64,000 nucleotides of DNA from Mycobacterium colombiense (GCF_003284975.1 NZ_QMEU01000018.1:1-64000); one strand, 5' to 3'. Shown: positions 7,635 through 17,660, counted from the stretch's first letter. Made by a program: numbers and translations. Notes: a model not told the origin generated them from the letters alone.

Positions 7635-8522
7635 TTACTCTGATGTAATTCTTAGCTGCTCAGAGCGCATTTTTGCGGCCTGAACGGCCGCGTCGACCGC
7701 CGCTCGCAGGCCCCCTCGTTCCAGCTCACGCAAGGCGGCCGCGGTGGTGCCGCCGGGCGACGTGACCGTGGCCCGCAGCTGCGTTGCCGTGGCGTCCACC
7801 CGCAGCCCCGGCGCCTCGGCCGGCCCCACCGGCCGATCGGCGTCCATGCGTTCCAGCAGCATCGCGGCCGAGCCGGCCATGGTCTGGGCGGTCAGGTCGG
7901 CGGCCACCTCGCGGCTCAGGCCCGCCGCGACGCCGGCGTCGACCAGGGCCTCGACCAGCAGGAAAAAATAGGCCGGGCCGGACCCCGACAGCGCGGTGAC
8001 GGCATCCATCTGGCCCTCCGGAACGCTCAGCACCCCGCCGACCGAGTCGAACAGGGCCGAGACGCCCTCGAGTTGGGGCGCGGTGACGAACCTCCCCTTG
8101 GCCAGGGCCGTGACCCCGGCGCCGACCAAGGCCGCCGCGTTGGGCATTGCCCGCACCACCGGCGTCCCGGCGGGAAGCTTCGACTCGAAATAGGTGATGG
8201 TGATCCCGGCGGCGACGGTGACGAACACCTGCTCGGCCGTGTCGCTTTCGGCGGCGCCGACCGCGCGGGCGATCTCGGCCATCACCGACTCGACGTCGGC
8301 GGGCTTGACCGCGACCACGACGAATGACGCGTTCTCGACCGCGTCGGGCACCGAGCTGATCAGCACCGAATACGTGTCCGCCAGGTACTTGGCGCGCTCC
8401 GGAACCCGCTCGACCACCACCAGGTCCTTGACCTGCCGGCCCGCCCGCAGCAGACCCGACAGCAGTGCCTCCCCGATGCTGCCGCCACCGATGATCGCGA
8501 TTCTTGCCATGCCGGACAGCAT
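7635..8522 (-). CDS. proC: Pyrroline-5-carboxylate reductase
   Basis: This 295-residue protein catalyses the last step of proline synthesis, P5C to proline with NAD(P)H. The dinucleotide site is IAIIGGGSIGEALLSGL at the N-terminus. The C-terminal dimer and active-site region holds DAVTALSGSGPAYFF and the signature VTSPGGTTAAALRELE. The ATG at 8522 (MLSGMARI) is chosen over the GTG at 8531 because it gives the same length and start as M. tuberculosis ProC (Rv0500). Confidence 0.95.
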   Translation of the reverse strand: MLSGMARIAIIGGGSIGEALLSGLLRAGRQVKDLVVVERVPERAKYLADTYSVLISSVPDAVENASFVVVAVKPADVESVMAEIARAVGAAESDTAEQVFVTVAAGITITYFESKLPAGTPVVRAMPNAAALVGAGVTALAKGRFVTAPQLEGVSALFDSVGGVLSVPEGQMDAVTALSGSGPAYFFLLVEALVDAGVAAGLSREVAADLTAQTMAGSAAMLLERMDADRPVGPAEAPGLRVDATATQLRATVTSPGGTTAAALRELERGGLRAAVDAAVQAAKMRSEQLRITSE

Positions 8523-8537
8523 CGCAGACACCGCGCG

Positions 8538-9389
8538 CTAGCCAGCGGCAGGGACCAATGCCAGCTGGCGGGCCTGCACCACCAGGCGGCCCAGGCTGTC
8601 AACCACGGTGTGGTCCTCGTCGAACCAGTCGTGCCCGATCTCGGTGCAGGTCGCGATGATGCGCAGCCAGCCGTCGGCCGGCAGGCCGCGCAGAAACGCC
8701 GTCAGCTGGATCGTGGGCGCCCAGCCGGTGCGGTCCACCGCGAAGGTCACCGGCGCCGACAGATCACCGCACATGAGGGCAAACAGCGCGTCCGGGGCCA
8801 CCCCGCGGGGACGCGCCCACATCTGGATCACCGGCGGACGGCCGTCGGTGCGGGGCTGCATGGTCGACAACACCGGCCGCACGTCGCACCCCTCCCCCAG
8901 GTGCACGAGGCCGGCCAGCGGATGCCCCGGGCCGATCGGCTCGATGTCGTCCGGCGGGTCGGGCGCCATCAGGTCGGCCACCGGGTTGGCCGACAGCAAC
9001 GGCCTGGCTATCCCTTCCGAGCCGTCCCGATGCCAGTGCTCGGGCTCGCCGAGGTTGACCACGGCGTGCACCGCGGTGCGGTCGCCCTGGTTCAGCTCGA
9101 CGTCGACGACGCTGATCCGCCGGCCCCGCTTGCGGATCGACGTCACCAACTGCACCTGCCCGGGATCCGGCGCCCACAGATAGCTCGCCGACACCGCGAC
9201 CGGCTGCTGGGCCGGTTCGACGCCGTCCGACTGGCCGCCGCAGGCGGTGCGGGCGGCGTTGGCGCACAGCGCCAGCATCGCGCCGCCGTGGACCTTGGGG
9301 CCGATGGTCCAGCGCTTGTCGAGTTCGCCCTCGAAGACGCCGGAACCGACCTCCCGCAACGTCATCGCGGTGGTGAATAGCGCACTCAT
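8538..9389 (-). CDS. TesB-like acyl-CoA thioesterase family protein
   Basis: This 283-residue protein has the double-hotdog layout of TesB-type thioesterases. The N-terminal half carries WTIGPKVHGGAMLALCANAA, and the C-terminal half carries a strand-rich LTAFLRGLPADGWLRI and DHTVVDSLGRLVVQARQLALV. It probably cleaves acyl-CoA in the cytosol; chain length is unknown. It corresponds by position to Rv0499. An AGGAGA lies about 11 bases before the ATG. It follows the TIM-barrel gene with a gap of 24 bp and precedes proC, so these likely share a transcript. Confidence 0.75.
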   Translation of the reverse strand: MSALFTTAMTLREVGSGVFEGELDKRWTIGPKVHGGAMLALCANAARTACGGQSDGVEPAQQPVAVSASYLWAPDPGQVQLVTSIRKRGRRISVVDVELNQGDRTAVHAVVNLGEPEHWHRDGSEGIARPLLSANPVADLMAPDPPDDIEPIGPGHPLAGLVHLGEGCDVRPVLSTMQPRTDGRPPVIQMWARPRGVAPDALFALMCGDLSAPVTFAVDRTGWAPTIQLTAFLRGLPADGWLRIIATCTEIGHDWFDEDHTVVDSLGRLVVQARQLALVPAAG

Positions 9390-9413
9390 GGTGTCTGGGT
9401 TCTCCTGGCTTGG

Positions 9414-10256
9414 TCAGCGCAGCAGGTGCGTGCGGGCAAACTGCAGCGATTCGGCGAGCATGGCCTCGCGCTCGTTGGCGGACCGCGCGCTGGACGTCGA
9501 CACTTCCAGGATGACGTGTCCGGCGAATTGGCTGCCGGCCAGCATCTGGCACACCTCGGCGGTGGGTTGGGTGCCGCGCCCGGGCACCAGGTGCTCGTCG
9601 GCGGGCAAACCGTTGCCGTCGCACAGGTGCAGGTGGACCAGGCCGCTACCCATCCGCTGGGCCATGTCCAGCGAGTCGGTTCCCGCGGTCGCGGTGTGGG
9701 ACAGATCCAGCGTGTAATGCGCGTGGTTGCCGTCGAGCGGGTCGTAGGAGGGCGCGAACGCCGAAATCGCGGGCCCCGGCCCGCCGCCGCGTTTGCGCAT
9801 CCGTTCCAGCGACTGGCCGGCCCCGAACAATCGGTCCGCCCGGAACGGGAACATGTTCTCCACCGCTACCAGCACGTCGCTGGCGGCTTCCAACGTCGCC
9901 ACCTGCTCGGAGAAACCCTCGGCATAGCGCCGCTGCCAGCGAAACGGCGGGTGCACGACCACGGTCTGCGCGCCCAGTTGTTCGGCGGCGCGCACACTGC
10001 GATCCAGCTTCGGTATCGGGTTCGCGCCCCACACCCGCTGCGAGATCAGCAGGCAGGGAGCGTGCACGGACAGCACCGGGACGCGGTAGCGCCGCGACAG
10101 CGTCTTGACGGCGGCGACGTCCTGGCTGACCGACTCGGCCCACACCATCAGCTCGACGCCGTCGTAGCCGAGCCGGGCCGCGTATTCGAAGGCGGCCTCG
10201 GCCCGCAGCGGGTACACCGAAGCCGTGGAAAGGCCGACTTTGATGGCTGGGCGCAC
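9414..10256 (-). CDS. Sugar phosphate isomerase/epimerase-like TIM barrel
   Basis: This 280-residue protein matches Rv0498 and the AP-endonuclease-2/xylose-isomerase-like barrel family. Metal-binding features are visible: YDGVELMVW near the N-terminus, VVVHPPFRWQ, VAVENMFPF, YTLDLSHTAT, LVHLHLCDGNG and ILEVSTS. The substrate is unknown. It belongs to the minus-strand run of the Rv0497-like membrane protein, this gene and the thioesterase gene. Confidence 0.8.
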   Translation of the reverse strand: MRPAIKVGLSTASVYPLRAEAAFEYAARLGYDGVELMVWAESVSQDVAAVKTLSRRYRVPVLSVHAPCLLISQRVWGANPIPKLDRSVRAAEQLGAQTVVVHPPFRWQRRYAEGFSEQVATLEAASDVLVAVENMFPFRADRLFGAGQSLERMRKRGGGPGPAISAFAPSYDPLDGNHAHYTLDLSHTATAGTDSLDMAQRMGSGLVHLHLCDGNGLPADEHLVPGRGTQPTAEVCQMLAGSQFAGHVILEVSTSSARSANEREAMLAESLQFARTHLLR

Positions 10257-10271
10257 TGTCTAAGGTTGCCG

Positions 10272-11255
10272 CTAGCCCGATTGCAACGACAGCGCCAAGG
10301 GGCCCAGGGTGATCAGCGCACCCACCGCGACCGCGATCAACGTGCTGGCGATGTCCTCGGTCTTGCGCACCACCCGCACCCCGGCCACCAGGCCCAGGAT
10401 GACCAGCACCGATAGCACCAGCGCGACCAGGCTGTTCCACCGCCACAGCTGGTCGAAGGCCACGAACAACCCGCCACCGAACGCCACGGCCAGCATCGAC
10501 TGCAACACGACCACGCCGCCGCGCCACAGCGCGTCGAATCTGCCGTGCTCCGGGTGGGCATCCAGGTGCGCGTCCGCGTGCCCGTCGTCATCGAGGTGCT
10601 CCTCGCCCAGCACCCCGGCGCCCAGTGATCCCCCGGCGTCCTCGTCCTCGTCCAGCTCAGCATCCCCGGACCGCAAAAACGAGCGCACGTACGCGGAGTC
10701 CTCCAGCGCCGGCTCGGCGTCGCGCACTTCGGAGTCCATGACGTCCACCGGGACGTCGGCGTAGTGGTCCATGGGGTCGGGGCTCATGCCCTCGGCCCCG
10801 GAGGCCTGTCCCGGCTGCCCGGTCCCATTGCGGGACGAGCCGGGTCGGCCGGCGTCGGGCAACGGCCGCGGATATTCGCTGCGCTCGGGTCCCGGCGCCC
10901 GCTTGGGCTGCGGCGGTGACTTGGGCCAGCGTGGCTCGGGCTCCGACCAGTAGGGGGTGTTTAGTTCGTCTTCGGTTACCGGCTCGGCGACGACGTCCTG
11001 GGTGGCGGGTTCGGTCGGGGCCGGCTCGGCAACCTCGATCGTGTCGGTGGCGCCGTGGTCGGCTTCTTCGTCATCGCCCACCACCGGGATTTCGCCGGTC
11101 AGTTCGGCGACGGTCACCGAGTCGCTGTCGCCGCGCCGGCGGCGGCGCCGCCGCGTGACCGCCGGGGCACCGATGGTTCCGTTTCTGGCCAGCAATTCGG
11201 CCACCGAGATCGGCCGAGTGCCCGGGTTCTCGGTTTCGGAGTGCGGTCCGGTCAT
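10272..11255 (-). CDS. Membrane protein with long acidic cytosolic N-terminus (Rv0497-like)
   Basis: This 327-residue protein has an N-terminal half that is polar and low-complexity, including a run of arginines after AVTRRR and the short linear segments [10 protein letters not shown] and [12 protein letters not shown]. About three hydrophobic segments follow in the last 110 residues ([58 protein letters not shown]). The function is unknown. Its start overlaps the ppx1 stop by 4 bases, so it is translationally coupled to ppx1. Confidence 0.75.
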   Translation of the reverse strand: MTGPHSETENPGTRPISVAELLARNGTIGAPAVTRRRRRRRGDSDSVTVAELTGEIPVVGDDEEADHGATDTIEVAEPAPTEPATQDVVAEPVTEDELNTPYWSEPEPRWPKSPPQPKRAPGPERSEYPRPLPDAGRPGSSRNGTGQPGQASGAEGMSPDPMDHYADVPVDVMDSEVRDAEPALEDSAYVRSFLRSGDAELDEDEDAGGSLGAGVLGEEHLDDDGHADAHLDAHPEHGRFDALWRGGVVVLQSMLAVAFGGGLFVAFDQLWRWNSLVALVLSVLVILGLVAGVRVVRKTEDIASTLIAVAVGALITLGPLALSLQSG

Positions 11256-12268
11256 GGTTTGTCGCCTCTCGATCGGTGCTGATTCCGATCAACTACCTGA
11301 CCTCCAGCATTACGCACCGAAGGCTCCATGAGGGCCGATCCGTCGGCTTCGCTGTCGAGTTTGCGCAAGATGAGACCTTCCCGTAATGCCCACGGGCAAA
11401 TATCCACCGATTCGATCGACAGCGCTCGCATGCTTGCCTCCGCCACCAGCGCGCCCGCAACGATCTGCGGGGCCCGCTCGGCGCTCACTCCTTCCAGTTC
11501 TGCCCGGTCAGCGGTCGTCATCCTAGAGATGAAAGATATGAGTTGCCTGAGGCCGTTTGCTGTGAGCGTCCTCTTGACCCGCGGTCCGGCGCCCGAGGGC
11601 GCCGCGCCGGTGAGTCGCGCCAGCGACCGAAAGGTCTTCGATGTCGCCACCGTCAGGTCGGGATTACCCGCCTCGAGGATGTTCACGCTGGCCTCGGCGA
11701 GCTCGGCATCGAGCCAGTCCCGCAGCATCGCGACCCGGCGCCGGCCGGGCGGGTCGTCGGGCAGCCACTCACGGGTCAGCCGCCCGGCGCCCAGCGGCAG
11801 CGACAAGGCGACCTCGGGCTCCTCGTCCACGCCGCTAGACATCTCCAGCGAGCCGCCGCCAATGTCGAGGTTGATGATGCGGCCCGCGCTCCACCCGTAC
11901 CACCGGCGCACCGCCAGGAAGGTCAGCCGCGACTCGTCCACGCCGGTCAGCACCCGCAGTTCCACGCCGGTCTCCTTGCGCACCCGGCTCAGCACGTCGT
12001 CGGAGTTGCCGGCGTCGCGGACCGCGGACGTGGCGAAGGCCATCAGCTCCGCGCAGCCCGAACTGTCGGCGATCTTGGCGAACTCGTCGATCGTCGAGAT
12101 CAGCTTTTCGGCACCGCGTTTGGTGATCTTGCCGGCGCTGTCGGTGGCCTCGGCTAGGCGCAGCGTGGCTTTCGTCGAACTCATCGGCGTCGGGTGGCCA
12201 CCCCGGTGGGCATCGACCACCAGCAGATGCACCGTGTTGCTGCCCACGTCGAGAACGCCCAATCGCAC
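11252..12268 (-). CDS. ppx1: Ppx/GppA family exopolyphosphatase
   Basis: This 338-residue protein matches Rv0496 (MTB-PPX1), which removes phosphate from short polyphosphate. The ASKHA-fold signatures are [18 protein letters not shown] at the N-terminus and [14 protein letters not shown] at about residue 140; [11 protein letters not shown] lies between. The GTG start is 6 bases after TAGTTT (12275-12280) without a Shine-Dalgarno sequence. It leads a unit with the Rv0497-like gene. Polyphosphate control fits the senX3-regX3 phosphate-response pair nearby, though that link is only inferred. Confidence 0.88.
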   Translation of the reverse strand: MRLGVLDVGSNTVHLLVVDAHRGGHPTPMSSTKATLRLAEATDSAGKITKRGAEKLISTIDEFAKIADSSGCAELMAFATSAVRDAGNSDDVLSRVRKETGVELRVLTGVDESRLTFLAVRRWYGWSAGRIINLDIGGGSLEMSSGVDEEPEVALSLPLGAGRLTREWLPDDPPGRRRVAMLRDWLDAELAEASVNILEAGNPDLTVATSKTFRSLARLTGAAPSGAGPRVKRTLTANGLRQLISFISRMTTADRAELEGVSAERAPQIVAGALVAEASMRALSIESVDICPWALREGLILRKLDSEADGSALMEPSVRNAGGQVVDRNQHRSRGDKP

Positions 12269-12274
12269 GTAAAC

Positions 12275-12280
12275 AAACTA
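12275..12280 (-). promoter_or_regulatory. Leaderless -10 element for ppx1
   Basis: TAGTTT on the minus strand, 6 bases before the GTG; no Shine-Dalgarno is visible. Confidence 0.5.
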
Positions 12281-12383
12281 ACGAAGCCGCAGCAGCGGTG
12301 CTTTGCGCGACCCGGTTAACCCGCCGTGATCACGGCCATACGGGGCCCGAGTGTCAGCGGCTCGGATAGCCCGAATCGTGGTC

Positions 12384-12389
12384 TAACGT
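12384..12389 (+). promoter_or_regulatory. Leaderless -10 element for the Rv0495c-like gene
   Basis: TAACGT ends 7 bases before the GTG at 12397. This favours 12397 over the upstream in-frame GTG at 12388, which overlaps the hexamer. Confidence 0.5.
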
Positions 12390-12396
12390 GGACTGC

Positions 12397-13182
12397 GTGG
12401 CGAATTCGCACCCCGCACCCGGACAAGAGGTCGAGCTGGATTTCGCCCGCGAATGGGTGGAGTTCTACGACCCCGACAACCCGGAACACCTGATCGCGGC
12501 GGACCTGACCTGGCTGCTCTCCCGGTGGACGTGTGTGTTCGGCACTCCGGCCTGCCGCGGCACGGTGGAGGGCCGCCCGGACGACGGGTGCTGCTCGCAC
12601 GGGGCGTTCCTGTCCGACGACGACGACCGCGCCCGCCTGGACGACGCGGTGCAGAAGCTGACCGACGCCGACTGGCAGTTCCGCGAAAAAGGCTTGGGCC
12701 GCAAGGGTTATCTGGAGCTCGACGAGCACGACGGCCAACCGCAGTACCGCACCCGCAAGCATAAAGACGCCTGCATCTTCTTGAACCGGCCCGGTTTTCC
12801 GGGCGGCGTCGGCTGCGCGCTGCACAGCAAGGCCCTCAAGCTGGGTGTGCCGCCGCTGACCATGAAGCCCGACGTCTGTTGGCAGCTGCCGATCCGCCGC
12901 AGCCAGGAGTGGGTGACCCGGCCCGACGGTACCGAGATCCTCAAGACGTGGGTCACCGAATACGACCGCCGCGGTTGGGGTTCCGGTGGCGCCGACCTGC
13001 ACTGGTACTGCACCGGCGACCCGGCCGCCCACGTCGGCGCCAAGCAGGTGTGGGAAAGCCTGGCCGACGAGCTCACCGAGCTGCTGGGCGCCAAGGCCTA
13101 CTCGGAGCTGGCCGCAATGTGCAAGCGGCGCAGCAAGTTAGGGCTCATCGCGGTGCACCCGGCCACTCGCGTCGCCGAGTAG
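12397..13182 (+). CDS. Conserved cysteine-rich protein (Rv0495c family)
   Basis: This 261-residue cytosolic protein is conserved in actinobacteria. Cysteines cluster in two regions: near the N-terminus ([23 protein letters not shown]) and mid-protein ([25 protein letters not shown]). HWYCTGDP and AAMCKRR follow. Such spacing suggests metal or redox chemistry, and reports on Rv0495c in M. tuberculosis link it to redox balance; I infer the same here. The start at 12397 is chosen from the leaderless -10. It is divergent from ppx1 and followed 43 bp later by a lipocalin-like gene. Confidence 0.75.
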   Translation: MANSHPAPGQEVELDFAREWVEFYDPDNPEHLIAADLTWLLSRWTCVFGTPACRGTVEGRPDDGCCSHGAFLSDDDDRARLDDAVQKLTDADWQFREKGLGRKGYLELDEHDGQPQYRTRKHKDACIFLNRPGFPGGVGCALHSKALKLGVPPLTMKPDVCWQLPIRRSQEWVTRPDGTEILKTWVTEYDRRGWGSGGADLHWYCTGDPAAHVGAKQVWESLADELTELLGAKAYSELAAMCKRRSKLGLIAVHPATRVAE

Positions 13183-13225
13183 CCGCACCGGTCCGGCTGT
13201 GCCCGGCAGGCCACGGGAGCAGGCG

Positions 13226-14170
13226 ATGGAGGACGAAAAGCGATCGGCCGCGGCTCCGCGGTGGCGCGGCGAGGCCGGGCGCCTCGAGGTGTGGTACGCG
13301 ACCCTCTCCGAGCCACGGACGGGCGCGGGGTTGTGGATCCATTGCGAGACGGTCGCTCCGGTGCGGGGCGCTCCCTACGCGCACGGCTGGGTTACCCGAT
13401 TTCCGCCCGACGGGTCACCCCGCACCGAACGCTTCGGTCCCGAGCCGGCGCGGCCCGCGGCAGACGCCGACTGGTTCAGCGCCGCCGGGGTGCGAGTGGC
13501 CGCGGGTCAGCTGGCCGGGTGCGCCGGATCGCTGGCGTGGGAGCTGTCCTGGACGGACACCGGTCCTCCGCTGTGGACCTTCCCCCGCCTGACGTGGGAG
13601 CGCGAGCTGCTGCCCGGCGCACAGGTCGTCCTTGCCCCCACCGCCGACTTCACCGGGTCACTGACCGTCGACGACGCCGCCGCGCCCATCGCGGGGTGGC
13701 GCGGCGCCGTCGCCCACATCTACGGACACGGCAACGCCAGGCGCTGGGGGTGGATCCACGCCGAACTCGGTGGCGGCGACGTCCTCGAGGTGGTTACCGC
13801 CGTGTCGCACAGGCCGGTACTGCGCAGGCTGGCACCGCTGGCGTTCGTGCGCTTTCGGCTCGACGGAAAGGATTGGCCCGCAAGAGTTTTGCCATCGCTG
13901 GCGCTGCGGACCAAGCTCGACCCGTGGGGCTGGCAGCTGGCGGGTCGCATCGGGGGTCGGCGGGTACGCATCAGCGTCGACCAGCCGCCGGACCGGTGCG
14001 TGAGCCTGGGCTACACCGATCCCGACGGCGGCACCGCGGTGTGCACCAACACCGAACGCGCGGAAATCCACGTCGAGATCGGTCACCGGCGCTGGTCGGT
14101 GCTCGGACACGCCGAAGTGGGCCTGCGCGGGGACGAGGCGCCTGAGATCAACGAGAGAATCGCGACATGA
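13226..14170 (+). CDS. Hypothetical beta-rich protein (Rv0493c-like position)
   Basis: This 314-residue protein has many short beta-strand segments and aromatic residues (LEVWYATLSEPRTGAGLWIH, LAWELSWTDTGPPLWTFPR, YGHGNARRWGWIHAEL). It resembles the two-lobed lipocalin/AttH-like barrels found in DUF2804-type and tocopherol-cyclase-like proteins. There is no signal peptide. GGGAG lies 6 bases before the ATG at 13226, so this start is preferred to the GTG at 13199. Its stop overlaps the Nudix start by 4 bases (ATGA). The function is unknown; a lipid- or pigment-binding role would be speculation. Confidence 0.6.
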   Translation: MEDEKRSAAAPRWRGEAGRLEVWYATLSEPRTGAGLWIHCETVAPVRGAPYAHGWVTRFPPDGSPRTERFGPEPARPAADADWFSAAGVRVAAGQLAGCAGSLAWELSWTDTGPPLWTFPRLTWERELLPGAQVVLAPTADFTGSLTVDDAAAPIAGWRGAVAHIYGHGNARRWGWIHAELGGGDVLEVVTAVSHRPVLRRLAPLAFVRFRLDGKDWPARVLPSLALRTKLDPWGWQLAGRIGGRRVRISVDQPPDRCVSLGYTDPDGGTAVCTNTERAEIHVEIGHRRWSVLGHAEVGLRGDEAPEINERIAT

Positions 14171-14658
14171 CGCCGGTTCCGGAATTCATCGTCGAGCTTC
14201 GCCGTGCCGTCGGCCATGCGCCGCTGTGGTTGTCGGGTATCACCGCCGTCACGATCCGAGGCCGAAAGGTGTTGCTGGTCAAGCGATCCGACAACGGCGC
14301 GTGGACGGCCGTGACCGGGATCGTGGAGCCCGGCGAGAATCCGGCCGACTGCGCGGCCCGCGAAGTGCGCGAAGAAACCGGGGTCAGCTCGCGGGCCACG
14401 AGATTGGCGTGGGTACACGTGACCCGGCCGACCGTGCACACCAACGGCGACCACGCCCAGTACCTGGATCACGTGTTCCGGATGGAGTGGCTATCCGGGG
14501 AGCCCTTTGCGGCCGACGACGAGAGCACCGCCGCCGCCTGGTTCGACATCGATGACCTTCCACCGATGACAGCGGACATGCATCGACGTATCACGTTGAG
14601 CGCCATCGACGACGAGCGGACCGTCTTCGTCACCGACGGTCATACGCCGGCGAGCTAA
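14167..14658 (+). CDS. Nudix hydrolase
   Basis: This 163-residue protein has a complete Nudix box: GIVEPGENPADCAAREVREE followed by TGV fits GX5EX7REUXEEXGU. It hydrolyses a nucleoside diphosphate linked to another group, with Mg2+ bound by the REVREE glutamates; the substrate is unknown. The preceding segment VTIRGRKVLLVKRSDNGAW is the usual Nudix strand pair. It is coupled by a 4-base overlap to the hypothetical gene upstream, and its end overlaps the convergent regX3 end by 4 bases. Confidence 0.88.
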   Translation: MTPVPEFIVELRRAVGHAPLWLSGITAVTIRGRKVLLVKRSDNGAWTAVTGIVEPGENPADCAAREVREETGVSSRATRLAWVHVTRPTVHTNGDHAQYLDHVFRMEWLSGEPFAADDESTAAAWFDIDDLPPMTADMHRRITLSAIDDERTVFVTDGHTPAS

Positions 14659-15338
14659 CCTTCGAGCTTGTAGCCCAGCCCGCGCACGGTCACCAGGTGC
14701 ACCGGGTTGGCCGGGTCGGCTTCGATCTTGGACCGCAGCCGCTTGACGTGGACGTCGAGCGTCTTGGTGTCACCGACATAGTCGGCGCCCCACACCCGGT
14801 CGATCAACTGCCCACGGGTCAGCACCCGGCCACTGTTGCGCATCAGATACTCGAGAAGGTCAAACTCCTTGAGCGGCAACGTGATCGTGTCGCCGTTGAC
14901 CGAGACCACGTGGCGTTCGACGTCCATCCGCACCGGGCCGGACTCGAGCACGCCATCGCTGATCTCGGAATCGTCGTCACCACCGCGGCGCAACACCGCG
15001 CGGATGCGCGCGATCAACTCACGCGCCGAATACGGCTTGGTCACATAGTCATCGGCGCCCAGCTCGAGGCCGACGACCTTGTCGATTTCACTGTCGCGGG
15101 CGGTCACCATGATCACCGGCACGCTGGACCGCGCGCGCAGCTGCTTGCAGACGTCGGTGCCGGACATCCCGGGCAGCATCAGGTCGAGCAGCACGATGTC
15201 GGCGCCGCCCCGATCGAACTCGGCGAGCGCGGCCGAACCGTCGGTCACCACGGTGGCCTCGAAGCCTTCCTTGCGGAGCAGGAACGCCAGCGGATCGGCC
15301 AGCGACTCCTCATCCTCCACGATCAGCACACTGGTCAT
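14655..15338 (-). CDS. regX3: Response regulator RegX3
   Basis: This 227-residue protein is an OmpR/PhoB-type regulator. The receiver domain (1-~120) has Asp52 in LLDLMLPG as the phosphorylation site, plus D9/E10 and K102-type residues (TKPYSARELI). The winged-helix domain follows (VLTRGQLIDRVWG, VHVKRLRSKIE). It answers to SenX3 and controls phosphate-starvation genes in mycobacteria. It is downstream of senX3, separated by three MIRU units whose mini-ORFs run into its ATG, so its translation is probably coupled to the last mini-ORF. Confidence 0.96.
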   Translation of the reverse strand: MTSVLIVEDEESLADPLAFLLRKEGFEATVVTDGSAALAEFDRGGADIVLLDLMLPGMSGTDVCKQLRARSSVPVIMVTARDSEIDKVVGLELGADDYVTKPYSARELIARIRAVLRRGGDDDSEISDGVLESGPVRMDVERHVVSVNGDTITLPLKEFDLLEYLMRNSGRVLTRGQLIDRVWGADYVGDTKTLDVHVKRLRSKIEADPANPVHLVTVRGLGYKLEG

Positions 15339-15530
15339 TGGCGCGATTCCTCCTCATCGCTGCGCTCTGCATCGTCATACGCGCGGGTCATTGGCGCGAT
15401 TCCTCCTCATCGCTGCGCTCTGCATCGTCATACGCGCGGGTCATTGGCGCGATTCCTCCTCATCGCTGCGTCCCCCTCGCCGCTGCGCGGCTGGGGGTGC
15501 CCCCACTGCATCGTCATACGCGCGGATCAT
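15336..15530 (-). repeat. MIRU tandem array between senX3 and regX3
   Basis: Two identical 53-bp units (15336-15388 and 15389-15441) and one 86-bp variant (15442-15527) fill the whole intergenic space. On the minus strand each unit holds a mini-ORF whose ATG overlaps the preceding TGA. The senX3 stop overlaps a 29-codon ORF (15530-15441), which is followed by two 18-codon ORFs (15444-15388 and 15391-15335) encoding MTRAYDDAERSDEEESRQ; the last TGA overlaps the regX3 ATG. Each unit has GAGGAGGAA, a good ribosome binding site for the next ATG. This is the classical mycobacterial MIRU arrangement. Confidence 0.9.
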
Positions 15531-16756
15531 CGACTTAGTTCTTCCTCTCGTTGTGAGCGGTTGGGCCGCACGTCGCGGCCCTGCGATTGCTCGGATTCAC
15601 CATCGTCTTGATGAGGCGCACTGGCCGCCGGGATCGAAAGAGTGAAGGTCGATCCGGTGCCCGGCTTGCTCCACACGCCGATGCTGCCGTTGTGGTTGGC
15701 CGCAACGTGCTTGACGATGGCCAGGCCCAACCCGCTGCCGCCGGTGGCGCGCGAGCGGGCCTTGTCCCCGCGGAAGAACCGCTCGAAAACCCGTTCCTGA
15801 TCTTCCAGGGCGATCCCGATGCCGCGGTCGGTCACCGCGATCTCGATGTTCTCCCCGCGGCGACGGCGGCTGATCGACACCGGCGAACCCGGCGGCGAAT
15901 ACGCGATGGCGTTGGAGACCAGGTTGGCCAAGGCGGTGACCAACAGCGTTTCGTCGCCCAGCACCCGCAAACCGCTGGGCGCGTCCGTGCGGACCTCGAT
16001 GTCGGCGTTGTCGGCCCCCACCTTGTGCCGCGAAATCGCTTCGCTGACAACCTTGTCGACGTCGACCTCGATGACGTTGGGCAGCCGTTCGGCGCCCTGC
16101 AGCCGGGACAGCTCGATCAGCTCGGCGACCATGTCGCCGAGCCGGTTGGCTTCGACGAGGACTTTCTCGGCGAACCGCCGCACGGTCTCGGAGTCGTCTG
16201 ACGACGCCAGCAGGGCCTCGGCGAGCAGGGCCATGGCACCCACCGGGGTCTTGAGCTCGTGGCTGACGTTGGCCACGAAGTCGCGCCGGGTGGCCTCCAT
16301 CCGCGCGTAATCGGACTGATCGTGGGCGAAGACCACGGCGAACCGGCGGTCTTCCTCGCTGAGCAACCGCGCCTGCCCGTGCACCGAGAGCCCCGACCGG
16401 CCACCCGACCGTTTCGCCGGCTGCAGGTCGAATTCGACGTCGACGCCGGTCAGGGCCTGCTGCGCCGCCTCCCAGGCCTGGTCATCGAGTTGGCGGTCGC
16501 GCACCAGGCCCAGCTCCTTGGCCCGTTCATTGAGGTAGACGACATCGCGGTGGGCGTCGACCACCGCCGCGCCCAGCGGCATCAGCGCCACGATGCGTTG
16601 CAGCATCTGCGCGACGGTGATCCCGGTCCATTCCGTGCCGACCCGCTGGCGGCGCTGCACCGCCCGCGGCGTCAGCCGGGTACCGACCAGCACACCCGCG
16701 GCCAGCGCCAGCACGGACAAAACCCCGGCCAGCAACAGGGCCGAGAACACAGTCAC
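15527..16756 (-). CDS. senX3: Sensor histidine kinase SenX3
   Basis: This 409-residue protein has an N-terminal hydrophobic segment (residues 4-25), a PAS-like region (~50-150), a HisKA domain with His166 in [14 protein letters not shown], and a HATPase domain with N ([14 protein letters not shown]), G1 (VTDRGIGIA) and G2 ([12 protein letters not shown]) boxes. It senses phosphate status at the membrane and phosphorylates RegX3. The GTG at 16756 lies 7 bases after TAGGAT (16764-16769), so the mRNA is probably leaderless. Confidence 0.95.
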   Translation of the reverse strand: MTVFSALLLAGVLSVLALAAGVLVGTRLTPRAVQRRQRVGTEWTGITVAQMLQRIVALMPLGAAVVDAHRDVVYLNERAKELGLVRDRQLDDQAWEAAQQALTGVDVEFDLQPAKRSGGRSGLSVHGQARLLSEEDRRFAVVFAHDQSDYARMEATRRDFVANVSHELKTPVGAMALLAEALLASSDDSETVRRFAEKVLVEANRLGDMVAELIELSRLQGAERLPNVIEVDVDKVVSEAISRHKVGADNADIEVRTDAPSGLRVLGDETLLVTALANLVSNAIAYSPPGSPVSISRRRRGENIEIAVTDRGIGIALEDQERVFERFFRGDKARSRATGGSGLGLAIVKHVAANHNGSIGVWSKPGTGSTFTLSIPAASAPHQDDGESEQSQGRDVRPNRSQREEELSR

Positions 16757-16763
16757 ATAGCAA

Positions 16764-16769
16764 ATCCTA
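16764..16769 (-). promoter_or_regulatory. Leaderless -10 element for senX3
   Basis: TAGGAT on the minus strand, 7 bases before the GTG start, with no Shine-Dalgarno. Confidence 0.5.
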
Positions 16770-16910
16770 CAAATCTTCCTGAACGCTGCCCTAGCGCAAC
16801 GAGGCCAAAATCGGACAAGTCACACCTTGCGCAACAGGTGTTCCGCTCCCGTTCACGCGATGTTTGGCTAAATCGCCTTTATTTCGCGGATCGGCGCGGG
16901 CAGGCCCAGT

Positions 16911-17660
16911 TCAGCCGTGCCCCTGGCTGGCCACCGCGGCGGCGCCCGCCGCGGCCGCCTCCGGATCCAGATAGGTGCCGCCGGGGACCACCGGCCGCAG
17001 GTCGGCGTCCAGGTCGTAGCGCAGCGGGATGCCGGTGGGGATGTTCAGTCCGGCGATCTCGTCGTCGGACACCTGGTCGAGATGCTTGACCAGGGCCCGC
17101 AGCGAGTTGCCGTGGGCCACGATCAGCACCGTCTTGCCGCTGCGCAGATCCGGGACGATGACGTCGGTGAAATACGGCAGGAAGCGCACGACCACGTCGG
17201 CCAGACACTCGGTGAGCGGGCCCCCGCCGATATCGGCGTAGCGAGGATCGGTGTCCTGGCTGTAGGTGCTGCCCTTCTCGATGGGCGGGGGCGGCGTGTC
17301 GTAGCTGCGCCGCCAGGCCATGAACTGCTCGTCGCCGTAGCGGGCCTTCGTCTCGGCCTTGTCCAGCCCCTGCAGCGCCCCGTAATGGCGTTCGTTGAGC
17401 CGCCAGGTGCGCCGAACCGGAATCCAGAGCCGGTCGGCGGCGTCCAGCGCGAGGTGCGCGGTGGAGATGGCCCGGCGCAGCAGCGACGTGTAGAGGATGT
17501 CGGGCAACAGGTTGTTCTCGATCAGCAGCTCACCGCTGCGCACGGCTTCGGTCCGGCCCTTGTCCGTGAGGCCGACGTCGACCCAACCGGTGAACAGGTT
17601 CAGCGAATTCCATTCGCTTTCGCCGTGGCGAAGCAGTACCAGCGTGGAGGTGTCACCCAT
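16911..17660 (-). CDS. gpm1: 2,3-bisphosphoglycerate-dependent phosphoglycerate mutase
   Basis: This 249-residue protein interconverts 3- and 2-phosphoglycerate in glycolysis. [10 protein letters not shown] holds the phosphorylated histidine (His12). [39 protein letters not shown] and [13 protein letters not shown] complete the family signature. The length is normal. It sits between the YbjN-like gene and senX3 on the same strand; a MIRU-like element lies between it and the YbjN gene. Confidence 0.95.
   Translation of the reverse strand: MGDTSTLVLLRHGESEWNSLNLFTGWVDVGLTDKGRTEAVRSGELLIENNLLPDILYTSLLRRAISTAHLALDAADRLWIPVRRTWRLNERHYGALQGLDKAETKARYGDEQFMAWRRSYDTPPPPIEKGSTYSQDTDPRYADIGGGPLTECLADVVVRFLPYFTDVIVPDLRSGKTVLIVAHGNSLRALVKHLDQVSDDEIAGLNIPTGIPLRYDLDADLRPVVPGGTYLDPEAAAAGAAAVASQGHG

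Noticed and set aside
15336..15527. CRISPR or insertion sequence
   Set aside because: The units are head-to-tail MIRUs without unique spacers, terminal inverted repeats or transposase.
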